Assembly (NCBI GenBank): GCA_014843695.1
Contig: CM026387.1
Location: 77,068,106 to 77,132,105, forward strand
Source of the DNA: Archivesica marissinica
Taxonomy: Eukaryota; Mollusca; Bivalvia; Venerida; Vesicomyidae
Length of the DNA stretch: 64,000 bases
Direction: 5' to 3'
Each line of letters starts with the position of its first letter. Position 1 is the stretch's first letter. The position numbers were made by a program, and so were the translations under genes. Positions 1 through 11,663 of this stretch are shown in pieces. A model generated the notes under the pieces. It saw only the letters and a list, made by a program, of their open reading frames with translations, was not told the origin of the DNA and ran no database searches.

Positions 1-3000
1 TGCTTAATGGAAGTGACCACTAATACAGGTTGGCTGCTTAATGGAAGTGACCACTAATACAGGTTGGCTGCTTAATGGAAGTGACCACTAATACAGGTTG
101 GCTGCTTAATGGAAGTGACCACTAATACAGGTTGGCTGCTTAATGGAAGTGACCACTAATACAGGTTGGCTGCTTAATGGAAGTGGCCACTAATACAGGT
201 TGGCTGCTTAATGGAAGTGACCACTAATACAGGTTGGCTGCTTAATGGAAGTGACCACTAATACAGGTTGGCTGCTTAATGGAAGTGGCCACTAATACAG
301 GTTGGCTGCTTAATGGAAGTGACCACTAATACAGGTTGGCTGCTTAATGGAAGTGGCCACTAATACAGGTTGGCTGCTTAATGGAAGTGGCCACTAATAC
401 AGGTTGGCTGCTTAATGGAAGTGGCCACTAATACAGGTTGGCTGCTTAATGGAAGTGACCACTAATACAGGTTGGCTGCTTAATGGAAGTGACCACTAAT
501 ACAGGTTGGCTGCTTAATGGAAGTGACCACTAATACAGGTTGGCTGCTTAATGGAAGTGACCACTAATACAGGTTGGCTGCTTAATGGAAGTGACCACTA
601 ATACAGGTTGGCTGCTTAATGGAAGTGACCACTAATACAGGTTGGCTGCTTAATGGAAGTGACCACTAATACAGGTTGGCTGCTTAATGGAAGTGACCAC
701 TAATACAGGTTGGCTGCTTAATGGAAGTGACCACTAATACAGGTTGGCTGCTTAATGGAAGTGACCACTAATACAGGTTGGCTGCTTAATGGAAGTGACC
801 ACTAATACAGGTTGGCTGCTTAATGGAAGTGACCACTAATACAGGTTGGCTGCTTAATGGAAGTGACCACTAATACAGGTTGGCTGCTTAATGGAAGTGA
901 CCACTAATACAGGTTGGCTGCTTAATGGAAGTGACCACTAATACAGGTTGGCTGCTTAATGGAAGTGACCACTAATACAGGTTGGCTGCTTAATGGAAGT
1001 GACCACTAATACAGGTTGGCTGCTTAATGGAAGTGACCACTAATACAGGTTGGCTGCTTAATGGAAGTGACCACTAATACAGGTTGGCTGCTTAATGGAA
1101 GTGACCACTAATACAGGTTGGCTGCTTAATGGAAGTGACCACTAATACAGGTTGGCTGCTTAATGGAAGTGACCACTAACACAGGTTGGCTGCTTAATGG
1201 AAGTGACCACTAACACAGGTTGGCTGCTTAATGGAAGTGACCACTAATACAGGTTGGCTGCTTAATGGAAGTGACCACTAATACAGGTTGGCTGCTTAAT
1301 GGAAGTGACCACTAATACAGGTTGGCTGCTTAATGGAAGTGACCACTAATACAGGTTGGCTGCTTAATGGAAGTGACCACTAATACAGGTTGGCTGCTTA
1401 ATGGAAGTGACCACTAATACAGGTTGGCTGCTTAATGGAAGTGACCACTAATACAGGTTGGCTGCTTAATGGAAGTGACCACTAACACAGGTTGGCTGCT
1501 TAATGGAAGTGACCACTAACACAGGTTGGCTGCTTAATGGAAGTGACCACTAATACAGGTTGGCTGCTTAATGGAAGTGACCACTAATACAGGTTGGCTG
1601 CTTAATGGAAGTGACCACTAATACAGGTTGGCTGCTTAATGGAAGTGACCACTAATACAGGTTGGCTGCTTAATGGAAGTGACCACTAATACAGGTTGGC
1701 TGCTTAATGGAAGTGACCACTAATACAGGTTGGCTGCTTAATGGAAGTGACCACTAATACAGGTTGGCTGCTTAATGGAAGTGACCACTAATACAGGTTG
1801 GCTGCTTAATGGAAGTGACCACTAATACAGGTTGGCTGCTTAATGGANNNNNNNNNNNNNNNNNNNNNNNNNNNNNNNNNNNNNNNNNNNNNNNNNNNNN
1901 NNNNNNNNNNNNNNNNNNNNNNNNNNNNNNNNNNNNNNNNNNNNNNNNNNNNNNNNNNNNNNNNNNNNNNNNNNNNNNNNNNNNNNNNNNNNNNNNNNNN
2001 NNNNNNNNNNNNNNNNNNNNNNNNNNNNNNNNNNNNNNNNNNNNNNNNNNNNNNNNNNNNNNNNNNNNNNNNNNNNNNNNNNNNNNNNNNNNNNNNNNNN
2101 NNNNNNNNNNNNNNNNNNNNNNNNNNNNNNNNNNNNNNNNNNNNNNNNNNNNNNNNNNNNNNNNNNNNNNNNNNNNNNNNNNNNNNNNNNNNNNNNNNNN
2201 NNNNNNNNNNNNNNNNNNNNNNNNNNNNNNNNNNNNNNNNNNNNNNNNNNNNNNNNNNNNNNNNNNNNNNNNNNNNNNNNNNNNNNNNNNNNNNNNNNNN
2301 NNNNNNNNNNNNNNNNNNNNNNNNNNNNNNNNNNNNNNNNNNNNNNNNNNNNNNNNNNNNNNNNNNNNNNNNNNNNNNNNNNNNNNNNNNNNNNNNNNNN
2401 NNNNNNNNNNNNNNNNNNNNNNNNNNNNNNNNNNNNNNNNNNNNNNNNNNNNNNNNNNNNNNNNNNNNNNNNNNNNNNNNNNNNNNNNNNNNNNNNNNNN
2501 NNNNNNNNNNNNNNNNNNNNNNNNNNNNNNNNNNNNNNNNNNNNNNNNNNNNNNNNNNNNNNNNNNNNNNNNNNNNNNNNNNNNNNNNNNNNNNNNNNNN
2601 NNNNNNNNNNNNNNNNNNNNNNNNNNNNNNNNNNNNNNNNNNNNNNNNNNNNNNNNNNNNNNNNNNNNNNNNNNNNNNNNNNNNNNNNNNNNNNNNNNNN
2701 NNNNNNNNNNNNNNNNNNNNNNNNNNNNNNNNNNNNNNNNNNNNNNNNNNNNNNNNNNNNNNNNNNNNNNNNNNNNNNNNNNNNNNNNNNNNNNNNNNNN
2801 NNNNNNNNNNNNNNNNNNNNNNNNNNNNNNNNNNNNNNNNNNNNNNNACTAATACAGGTTGGCTGCTTAATGGAAGAGACCACTAATACAGGTTGGCTGC
2901 TTAATGGAAGAGACCACTAACACAGGTTGGCTGCTTAATGGAAGAGACCACTAACACAGGTTGGCTGCTTAATGGAAGAGACCACTAACACAGGTTGGCT

Positions 3001-4480
3001 GCTTAATGGAAGAGACCACTAACACAGGTTGGCTGCTTAATGGAAGAGACCACTAACACAGGTTGGCTGCTTAATGGAAGTGACCACTAACACAGGTTGG
3101 CTGCTTATGGAATTGACCACTAATACAGGTTGGCTGCTTAATGGAGGTGACCACTAACACAGGTTGGCTGCTTAATGGAAGAGACCACTAACACAGGTTG
3201 GCTGCTTAATGGAAGTGACCACTAACACAGGTTGGCTGCTTAATGGAAGTGACCACTAATACAGGTTGGCTGCTTAATGGAGGTGACCACTAACACAGGT
3301 TGGCTGCTTAATGGAGGTGACCACTAACACAGGTTGGCTGCTTAATGGAAGTGACCACTAACACAGGTTGGCTGCTTAATGGAAGTGACCACTAATACAG
3401 GTTGGCTGCTTAATGGAAGTGACCACTAACACAGGTTGGCTGCTTAATGGAAGTGACCACTAACACAGGTTGGCTGCTTAATGGAAGTGACCACTAATAC
3501 AGGTTGGCTGCTTAATGGAAGTGACCACTAATACAGGTTGGCTGCTTAATGGAAGTGACCACTAATACAGGTTGGCTGCTTAATGGAAGTGACCACTAAT
3601 ACAGGTTGGCTGCTTAATGGAAGTGACCACTAATACAGGTTGGCTGCTTAATGGAAGTGACCACTAATACAGGTTGGCTGCTTAATGGAAGTGACCACTA
3701 ATACAGGTTGGCTGCTTAATGGAAGTGACCACTAATACAGGTTGGCTGCTTAATGGAAGTGACCACTAATACAGGTTGGCTGCTTAATGGAAGTGACCAC
3801 TAACACAGGTTGGCTGCTTAATGGAAGTGACCACTAATACAGGTTGGCTGCTTAATGGAAGTGACCACTAATACAGGTTGGCTGCTTAATGGAAGTGACC
3901 ACTAACACAGGTTGGCTGCTTAATGGAAGTGACCACTAATACAGGTTGGCTGCTTAATGGAAGTGACCACTAATACAGGTTGGCTGCTTAATGGAAGTGA
4001 CCACTAATACAGGTTGGCTGCTTAATGGAAGTGACCACTAATACAGGTTGGCTGCTTAATGGAAGTGACCACTAATACAGGTTGGCTGCTTAATGGAAGT
4101 GACCACTAATACAGGTTGGCTGCTTAATGGAAGTGACCACTAATACAGGTTGGCTGCTTAATGGAAGTGACCACTAATACAGGTTGGCTGCTTAATGGAA
4201 GTGACCACTAATACAGGTTGGCTGCTTAATGGAAGTGACCACTAATACAGGTTGGCTGCTTAATGGAAGTGACCACTAATACAGGTTGGCTGCTTAATGG
4301 AAGTGACCACTAATACAGGTTGGCTGCTTAATGGAAGTGACCACTAATACAGGTTGGCTGCTTAATGGAAGTGACCACTAATACAGGTTGGCTGCTTAAT
4401 GGAAGTGACCACTAATACAGGTTGGCTGCTTAATGGAAGTGACCACTAATACAGGTTGGCTGCTTAATGGAAGTGACCAC
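1..4480. repeat. 34-bp satellite array
   Basis: About 130 head-to-tail copies of a 34-bp unit containing GGTTGGCTGCTTAATGGAAG, including those presumed to lie in the gap. Variants are GACC/GGCC, TAAT/TAAC and, near 2870-3200, AAGAGACC. The variants cluster, as expected from local homogenisation. The array runs off the left edge and ends in a fragment of a TA-flanked transposon terminus, from which the unit derives (compare 23820-23880 and 24380-24452). Open frames across it are not genes. Confidence 0.97.
1848..2847. other. Assembly gap (1000 N)
   Basis: Exactly 1000 N inside the 34-bp satellite. The round number indicates a placeholder, so the true array length is unknown. The open frames that seem to cross it are artefacts. 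Confidence 0.99.
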
Positions 4481-4481
4481 T

Positions 4482-4492
4482 AGGTTTGACTG
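4482..4492 (+). mobile_element. Right terminus of Tc1/mariner-like MITE
   Basis: AGGTTTGACTG directly follows the last satellite unit. The same end closes the complete elements at 22246-23880 and 24262-24452. It identifies the element from which the 34-bp satellite grew. Confidence 0.7.
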
Positions 4493-5262
4493 TGTTGTAT
4501 TGCTGTATATACATGTATGTAACAGTTACAAACAAATTACAAATACATAATTAGCAAATGGGTTGGGCCACAAGTTCTAACAACAGTAGTGATTGGCCCT
4601 CCCCATAGAAGTGATTTGAACAATACATAACCATCTGATGTAGGCTCCCTCCATCTGACCGTCCCTGTCCGGACATACCCACAATTGTATATTAAGTGGC
4701 TCAATTCATTTCATATCTATAGCCACTTAAACGGAATCGATAGCCACATAACCCTGCACAATTTTATGGGTGGGGATGTACATCCAGCTGTGAAAATCTA
4801 TCTTCCCAAACTATTGTGTGGACAACAAAAGATTAAAATTTAATTATCAAGTCAAATTGCACAGATATGAAGATATCACATGTTATTGTAATATTGTGGA
4901 CTCCAGTACTCATAAAAGGAATCTCACAGGAAGAATCTATTGTATATATTTACGTTAGAACCTGCATTTCCCGCCCTTTTGATGTGGATGTGGAATACTT
5001 CATGCAGGTCATTGTTAAATTTATTTAAAGTCACTGCCGCATAAATGCATTTCATTTCTAAGACGATTAAAATAAACATCATCTAAAAGTGATGGTTTTG
5101 GCCTATCGCAATTATTATAACTCGATGTTTAGAGGGCTATGTGGGCTGCTGTAGTCTCAGTGTGTGTTCGGTTTTTATATCTCTGACTGTCACTCACACA
5201 AGAATTTGTGCCAACGACAGTCAGAGGTAGACCGGGTGGATACAATTATACTGCTAAGATGC
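4493..5262. other. Unassigned non-coding DNA
   Basis: AT-rich sequence with no supported exon. It contains a small inverted pair, CTCTGACTGTCACTCAC near 5182 and GTGCCAACGACAGTCAGAG near 5208. I see no recognisable gene. Confidence 0.6.
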
Positions 5263-5266
5263 TTAA

Positions 5267-5466
5267 CCCTTTCCCACTTATAAGCACCTCTTGACGCCAT
5301 TACCAATACGAGATACATCGACAATGTATTCATAATAAAAGCCAGAATCTCATGTAGTCCCAGTAATATCTATGGAGGTGGTATAGATATGGCGACTACT
5401 TATCCACTGCATGATAGCTAAATGGCTGTCGTTTATATGGAGAGGTGCTTTCTATGAGGGAAAGGG
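5267..5466. mobile_element. piggyBac-like MITE, TTAA-flanked
   Basis: 200-bp element starting CCCTTTCCCACTTATA and ending CTATGAGGGAAAGGG, flanked on both sides by TTAA (5263-5266, 5467-5470). TTAA duplication with CCC/GGG ends is typical of piggyBac-superfamily elements. It has no coding capacity. The interior (GTAGTCCCAGTAATATCTAT) recurs inverted at 23500-23650, so it belongs to the same family as the element at 22264-23725. Confidence 0.8.
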
Positions 5467-5891
5467 TTAATGAACATTGGTTTGGCTACTACATTGTCAA
5501 TGTATGTAATATTGGTAATGGCATCAAGAGGTGCTTCTATGAGGGAAAGGGTTAATGAACATTGGTTTGGCTACTACATTGTCAATGTATGTCATATTGG
5601 TAATGGCATCAAGAGGTGCTTCTATGAGGGAAAGGGTTAATGAACATTGGTTTGGCTACTACATTGTCAATGTATGTCATATTGGTAATGGCGTCAAGAG
5701 GTGCGTCTATGAGGGAAAGGGTTAATGAACATTGGTTTGGCTACTACATTGTCAATGTATGTCATATTGGTAATGGTGTCAAGAGGTGCTTCTATGAGGG
5801 AAAGGGTTAATGAATATTGGTTTGGCTACTACATTGTCAATGTATGTCATATTGGTAATGGCGTCAAGAGGTGCTTCTATGAGGGAAAGGG
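5467..5891. repeat. 85-bp tandem array x5
   Basis: Five copies of an 85-bp unit from TTAATGAACATTGG to CTATGAGGGAAAGGG, each beginning with TTAA, and a final TTAA at 5892-5895. The unit is the right end of the adjoining MITE family, so six successive GGG-TTAA transposon ends lie in a row. Confidence 0.92.
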
Positions 5892-5895
5892 TTAA

Positions 5896-6246
5896 GTAAC
5901 TATCTACATAGAACCAAATCAGTTGTAGTAATAGTCGGATACGTACATTTTTCTGACAGTATTTAATGTAATGTTTATATTATATATTTATTCATCAGTT
6001 ATTCTTATTGATGATAAATGAGTTTCTATGTGGTATGTCTGTGGGGCGGGGTAACACCTGGGTGAGGTATGTAGTGGTGGTCAAATTTGGCCTGAACTGA
6101 TTAGGTTTTGAAATTTAGAAGCCCTGCTCCAACCGGCAATTTCCCTGTTAATTCTGTTGATCATTTTTTACATTGAGGAAACAATTTCGGACAACAGAAA
6201 TAATATATCAGTATTTTATTATGACAGGTCTGTCTAAATAATAATG
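5896..6246. other. Unassigned non-coding DNA
   Basis: AT-rich; no exon, SINE or transposon end recognised. Confidence 0.6.
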
Positions 6247-7114
6247 TGTATGTAACCAGACATGTGTGAATCCTCTGTATGTAACCAGACATGTGTGAAT
6301 CCTCTGTATGTAACCAGACACTTGTAAATCCTCTGTATGTAACCAGACACGTGTGAATCCTCTGTATGTAACCAGACATGTGTGAATCCTCTGTATGTAA
6401 CCAGACATGTGTGAATCCTCTGTATGTAACCAGACATGTGTGAATCCTCTGTATGTAACCAGACATGTGTGAATCCTCTGTATGTAACCAGACATGTGTG
6501 GATCCTCTGTATGTAACCAGACGTGTGTGAATCCTCTGTATGTAACCAGACACTTGTAAATCCTCTGTATGTAACCAGACATGTGTGAATCCTCTGTATG
6601 TAACCAGACATGTGTGAATCCTCTGTATGTAACCAGACATGTGTGAATCCTCTGTATGTAACCAGACACTTGTAAATCCTCTGTATGTAACCAGACACGT
6701 GTGAATCCTCTGTATGTAACCAGACATGTGTGAATCCTCTGTATGTAACCAGACATGTGTGAATCCTCTGTATGTAACCAGACATGTGTGGATCCTCTGT
6801 ATGTAACCAGACGTGTGTGAATCCTCTGTATGTAACCAGACACTTGTAAATCCTCTGTATGTAACCAGACATGTGTGAATCCTCTGTATGTAACCAGACA
6901 TGTGTGAATCCTCTGTATGTAACCAGACATGTGTGAATCCTCTGTATGTAACCAGACACTTGTAAATCCTCTGTATGTAACCAGACACGTGTGAATCCTC
7001 TGTATGTAACCAGACATGTGTGAATCCTCTGTATGTAACCAGACATGTGTGAATCCTCTGTATGTAACCAGACATGTGTGAATCCTCTGTAACCAGACAT
7101 GTGTAAATCCTCTG
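6247..7114. repeat. 29-bp tandem array, about 30 copies
   Basis: Unit contains CCTCTGTATGTAACCAGACA followed by TGTGTGAAT. Variants CACTTGTA, CACGTG and GGATCC recur with a 290-bp (10-unit) spacing, for example GTGGATCC near 6498 and 6788. Because 29 is not a multiple of 3 and the minus strand of the unit lacks stops, all three minus frames stay open for about 300 codons. These frames are repeat artefacts. Confidence 0.96.
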
Positions 7115-7398
7115 GCGAGTTGATATACAACTTCCTGTTGTTGTAATTTTTCTCCAAAAATGACACAGCAGAGTAACAATATTTGATTAGATATTGATAA
7201 ATAATTAATGAAATAAGAGACCAATCTAAAACTTGTATAGATTTATGAGGAGGTTGTATCTTGTATTGATCACTCTGTAGATATGCTCTTCTCAAAAAGT
7301 CTGCTAAGTTTATGTGATGGGTTCCCCGTATTCATTTCCGATGGTATTGTTGTATCAAAATTGCCATCCAATAGCAACAGCCATGCACCATGTCTTGA

Positions 7399-7534
7399 CC
7401 ACAGGCACCAGACACAAAAAAAAATTTTTTTTGGCCTATGGTCATATAGTAAGTAATATATTATATATATTATATATTACTTACTATATGACCATAGGCC
7501 AAAAAAAAAAAAAAATTGTGTCTGGTGCCTGTGG
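7399..7534. mobile_element. Hairpin MITE, CCACAGGCACC termini
   Basis: Nearly perfect 136-bp palindrome. It starts CCACAGGCACCAGACACA, ends TGTGTCTGGTGCCTGTGG, and has an AT-alternating centre near 7450-7485. The same termini bound the larger element at 7685-8578. Confidence 0.85.
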
Positions 7535-7684
7535 TTAAGACCTGATATCTAATATTCTTTCATACATTTGAATTGTCAATCACTTTTTTAGAATCATATG
7601 GAATAATTTATACATGCACTTGTAGTAGTAGTCGGACACGTATATATTTCGGACACTTTTAATGATTTCAATGTTTAGTTTATA

Positions 7685-8578
7685 CCACAGGCACCAGACA
7701 CAAACATTTTTTTAATTTTTGGCCTATGGTCATATAGTAAGTAATATATAATAAAGGCAACCAACGAAATTGAAACATGCATGCAGAAACATCGACGAGA
7801 AACTAGGTAAAAACGACCAGATCACTGATTTGCCCTCGTGGTCCCGACCGGAAGACCTTATCAACAAATACTTTTTATTTCATGGAGATCGGTCAAATAA
7901 CACCAGAATGGCACATTGTTTCATCGTGAACAGCAGGGCATGAAATGTTGTCGTTTTGGCTGGGTGTTCGGTTTTTGATTTGGCGGAATGTTTTCTCGAC
8001 GTTTTACCCAGTGTAATACTCATAACATCTAAAAATCACTCATACTTCGTTAAATGGAATCTTTCTCTCGCGAATCATGTTGTTTGCAGCCTCGGCGTGC
8101 AGATCCAACAGCAATACAGGAATCAAATACAAAAAAAAAGTAAAATTCAATAATTGTTCCATTTTGGATAAGATCCGCGGTGAATATACAGCGGCATTTC
8201 ATTGGCTGCTGTTTATATATGTATTTACATGTTTCATTTTTGACCAATGAGAAAAAAGCATTCATTCACATCGTATGTTGCCAAAAACCGATCGCCCAGC
8301 CAAAACGACAACTTTTCGTTTCCTGCTGTTCCCGATGAAACAATGCGCCGTTCAGGTGTTATTTGATCGATCTCGATGAAATAAAAAGTATTTGTTGATA
8401 GAAAAAGGTCTTCCGGTCAGGACCACGAGGGCAAATCAGTGATCTGGTCGTTTTTACCTAGTTTCTCGTCGATGTTTCTGCATGCATGTTTCAATTTCGT
8501 TGGTTGCCTTTATTATATATTACTTACTATATGACCATAGGCCAAAAATAAAAAAAAATTTGTGTCTGGTGCCTGTGG
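7685..8578. mobile_element. Hairpin MITE split by a foldback element
   Basis: Same CCACAGGCACCAGACACA ends as the element at 7399, flanked by the identical hexamer TTTATA (7679-7684, 8579-8584), a possible target duplication. Its AT-rich centre is interrupted by a second inverted-repeat element (7753-8511). The short open frames inside it are not genes. Confidence 0.8.
7753..8511. mobile_element. Foldback element with about 225-bp arms
   Basis: The left arm begins AAAGGCAACCAACGAAATTG and the right arm ends with its reverse complement. Arms pair, with mismatches, from about 7753-7978 to 8280-8511. The loop near 7980-8280 shows no transposase-like frame. The DNA could form a long cruciform. 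Confidence 0.8.
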
Positions 8579-8828
8579 TTTATACAAATTTATTTTAGCT
8601 CAATTGCGAAACAAGTTCTTTCAACTTATATTAATCACTCTCGATACCTCATTCCTGATGGAAACCATCGCCATGAGGGAGAGAGAAGAGGCAATGTGGA
8701 ATTTAAATGCCTTGCCTAAGGGCACAATCGTAACGGCTCCAGCATGGCTCGAACACCGGACCTTTCGCACCTGAAGCGAACGCGCATCCACTGCGCTATC
8801 ACGACTTCCACTACAGCTGTCTGTCATT
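8579..8828 (-). mobile_element. tRNA-derived SINE, family B
   Basis: Reverse copy of a SINE whose head carries an A-box-like GTGCAGTGG and a B-box-like GTTCGAGCC (here degenerate) and whose tail contains AGTGATTAATATAAGTTG. The best + copy is at 47757-47985; others are at 18645 and 26282. It abuts the hairpin element at 7685-8578. Confidence 0.75.
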
Positions 8829-9082
8829 ATCCAAGTTTATATTCAGTGTATGCCTATCCAAATTAATTCTTTTGCAGCAAATTTGTCTGTGTGTAGATGA
8901 GAACAAACAGCATGTAGAAAGCGAACTTTTCAATCCATTTGAATCACAACATCATACAAGATGTCTTAAATCTGATATCATACTGAAAATCAATGTAGTA
9001 AAATTTGGATAGTATTATTATTATTATTATTAATATAATATCGGAATGTTTAATTTATTAATCTTTAAAAAAAAAAATTTAA

Positions 9083-9315
9083 ACTATTTATTTTACAACA
9101 ATTACGCAGCAAGTTCTAACAACTTATATTTATCACTCTCGTTGCCGGGGATGAAAGCATATATGTGGTCATTCGTGTAGGAGTACCCGGAGAAAACCCA
9201 CCTGTTCGATCTGGCGACCACTGTACCATCTCACATACTTCCCGGTCCGAGGATCGAACCCGGGTTGCATTGGTGAGAAGCAAGCGCGCTAACTACTGCG
9301 CCAATCGGACAGCCT
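9083..9315 (-). mobile_element. tRNA-derived SINE, family C, full length
   Basis: On the minus strand it reads GGCTGTCCGATTGGCGCAGT, a tRNA-like head with an A box, then GGGTTCGATCCTCGG (B box), then a body including GGTGGGTTTTCTCCGGGTAC and a tail AGTGATAAATATAAGTTG. Relatives are at 17954, 36285, 43086 and 51404. Confidence 0.82.
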
Positions 9316-10328
9316 AAAATATTAATCTTTGAATTTACCATTAAATTTGCTAACTACAATGATGTACCATAAATTGCTTTTGTATTCACTATGTCATTTA
9401 CTTTTGATCGGGGAGGGATGCTAGAGCTGTTTGTTGTGGCTTGATCGAACTTGTTTGGTTTTTGAAAATGAAAATTTTAATGCTCAGGTGTTAAATGTTT
9501 TTGTACGCATGCTACATGCCATACATTTCCCATTTCATTTGCTTTCGCTGTAAGGCGAAGGATTGTGGACGAAGGATTGTGGACGTAAAGAGCATTGACA
9601 TGTGTTGTAAGGAGAGTGCACTTGTGTTTCAACTCTGACTATTTGATTAGCTCTACACTTGTCTGCAGCTTTTGATTAGCTGTACGCCTACACAGTCAGT
9701 ACCACTATCCATTACAGGACAGTATATTCCGACATCTGAGCAGTTTTTGTAGTGAACTGTACATAATAAAAGCCAAATATTTGTATGTATATTATGTATG
9801 TTCCACGATATTCTCTCAATTAATTCTTATTGATGTAATAGATCACTGGCAAGTTGGCCAGAAACAGACACTACTGTGCAGTAAGCAGAGTTTGGGAAGG
9901 GATAAGTTACTGTTTGTAGCCTTCAGGGAGAAGTACAAATTCCTGCAAAATCAATAGTAACATTTGTAACTAGTAACAGCCTCTGGCACTGGTCTCTACA
10001 AGATGACACATGGCAAAAAATCCTGAAAATTAGAGAAGTGAGCCAATATGACCAGACACATTCACATAGAGTTAATGATTGCGTAGAATGTAGATCATGT
10101 GGGTCACGACCCCACAATGGCGATGGTTTATGCGATCATGTGTCAGTCAGCTCGATAGTTAAGTCAGTAAAGTATTTGGCCGAAAAGCGGAGACGTTCTT
10201 GGTTTGAGTCCAGGACTATTGCTGCATATATTTCTCAATTAGTTCTATATGTGTACAATGTTGGGTTGTGATTGTATATGTTTCAAGGTCATGTTTTCAT
10301 AGTTCTATATTCCATATTGGTGGATAGT

Positions 10329-10361
<33 letters not shown>

Positions 10362-10401
10362 CCACATGGCGAGATAATGTTAGCAGCCTGGTAGCTCAGG
10401 C
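9316..10401. other. Unassigned non-coding DNA
   Basis: No supported exon. A short duplicated GGCGAAGGATTGTGGACG lies near 9555-9585, an AT/AG microsatellite lies at 10330-10360, and a tRNA-A-box-like GGTAGCTCAGGCGATAGAAC at 10390-10409 runs into the next array. Confidence 0.55.
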
Positions 10402-11060
10402 GATAGAACTGTTGCAAATGTTTGACAACCATCGGCGATAGAACTGTTGCAAATGTTTGACAACCATCGGCGATAGAACGTTTGACAACCATCGGCGATA
10501 GAACTGTTGCAAATGTTTGACAACCATCGGCGATAGAACTGTTGCAAATGTTTGACAACCATCGGCGATAGAACTGTTGCAAATGTTTGACAACCATCGG
10601 CGATAGAACTGTTGCAAATGTTTGACAACCATCGGCGATAGAACGTTTGACAACCATCGGCGATAGAACTGTTGCAAATGTTTGACAACCATTGGCGATA
10701 GAACTGTTGCAAATGTTTGACAACCATCGGCGATAGAACTGTTGCAAATGTTTGACAACCATCGGCGATAGAACGTTTGACAACCATCGGCGATAGAACT
10801 GTTGCAAATGTTTGACAACCATCGGCGATAGAACTGTTGCAAATGTTTGACAACCATCGGCGATAGAACTGTTGCAAATGTTTGACAACCATCGGCGATA
10901 GAACTGTTGCAAATGTTTGACAACCATCGGCGATAGAACGTTTGACAACCATCGGCGATAGAACTGTTGCAAATGTTTGACAACCATCGGCGATAGAACT
11001 GTTGCAAATGTTTGACAACCATCGGCGATAGAACTGTTGCAAATGTTAAACAACCATCGG
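10402..11060. repeat. 35/25-bp tandem array
   Basis: Unit contains TGTTTGACAACCATCGGCGA. Most copies are 35 bp and four are 25 bp through the same 10-bp deletion (TGTTGCAAAT missing). The short copies occur at about 10478, 10643, 10773 and 10938, separated by 165, 130 and 165 bp, so blocks were amplified as composite units. The minus-strand frames of 220-289 codons are stop-free repeat. Confidence 0.96.
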
Positions 11061-11340
11061 CGGTTTGGTGCAGCAACAACTAGGATGGAGAAAAAAAAGA
11101 AGACAAATCTATAACAATAAAAGTCGACATAGATTGATACAAATGACTCGTGATTCCAACTGATGCTCCCCAATGCCACGCCCAGCCCCAAACCCATGAC
11201 CCCGTCTCACATGCAAATAACGAATAATTAATGCAAGAGAGCAGTGCCACTTGTTACCATAGCATGTTTTGTTTTACTTACAACAAACACGTGAAGTACC
11301 TCAATTAGGAAGATTCCTTGAGCGGGTAAATTGCTATTAA
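11061..11340. other. Unassigned non-coding DNA
   Basis: Single-copy-looking AT-rich sequence, with a C-rich stretch near 11165-11205. No exon recognised. Confidence 0.5.
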
Positions 11341-11533
11341 CCCTTTCAACACCACATACCTCTAAATATGGTTGCAAAAATTGTAGATCCGGCTCATCAG
11401 GATCTGCACTTTTTGCCAGTAATGTTGCTATTTTAGACAAAATTACCCATTTTGATAAATGAACTGGTCCACATGTAATTTTCTAAAAAATATCATGGAC
11501 CATTCCATGTCAGTTACTTGGTGTTGAATGGGT
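11341..11533. mobile_element. TTAA MITE, CCCTTTCAACACCA termini
   Basis: Starts CCCTTTCAACACCAC after TTAA and ends TTGGTGTTGAATGGG before TTGA (a decayed TTAA). 193 bp, non-coding. Same family as 21700-21929, 32139-32351 and the fragment at 36720. Confidence 0.85.
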
Positions 11534-11663
11534 TGAAATTAGCTTTGTTTCAACACACAAGATGAAGACTTTCCATCATTCTTCTATACAATTAGATGTC
11601 CCTCTATGGAAGGAGAGGTGTATCGCTTACCTTTTATGTAATGGTTCACATGTATACCTGCAG

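Noticed and set aside
1809..2886. Three open frames of 347 codons spanning the N gap
   Set aside because: They consist almost entirely of undefined bases.
6161..7295. Minus-strand proteins of 304-353 residues (SGYIQRIHTCLV-type)
   Set aside because: Translations of the 29-bp array in all three frames; the 29-residue period is simply three units.
8873..9010. Possible exon after TTCTTTTGCAG (QICLCVDENKQHVESEL)
   Set aside because: No convincing donor before the stop at about 9009, no family similarity, and it lies between SINEs.
10328..11197. Minus-strand proteins of 220-289 residues
   Set aside because: Stop-free translation of the 35/25-bp array in more than one frame.
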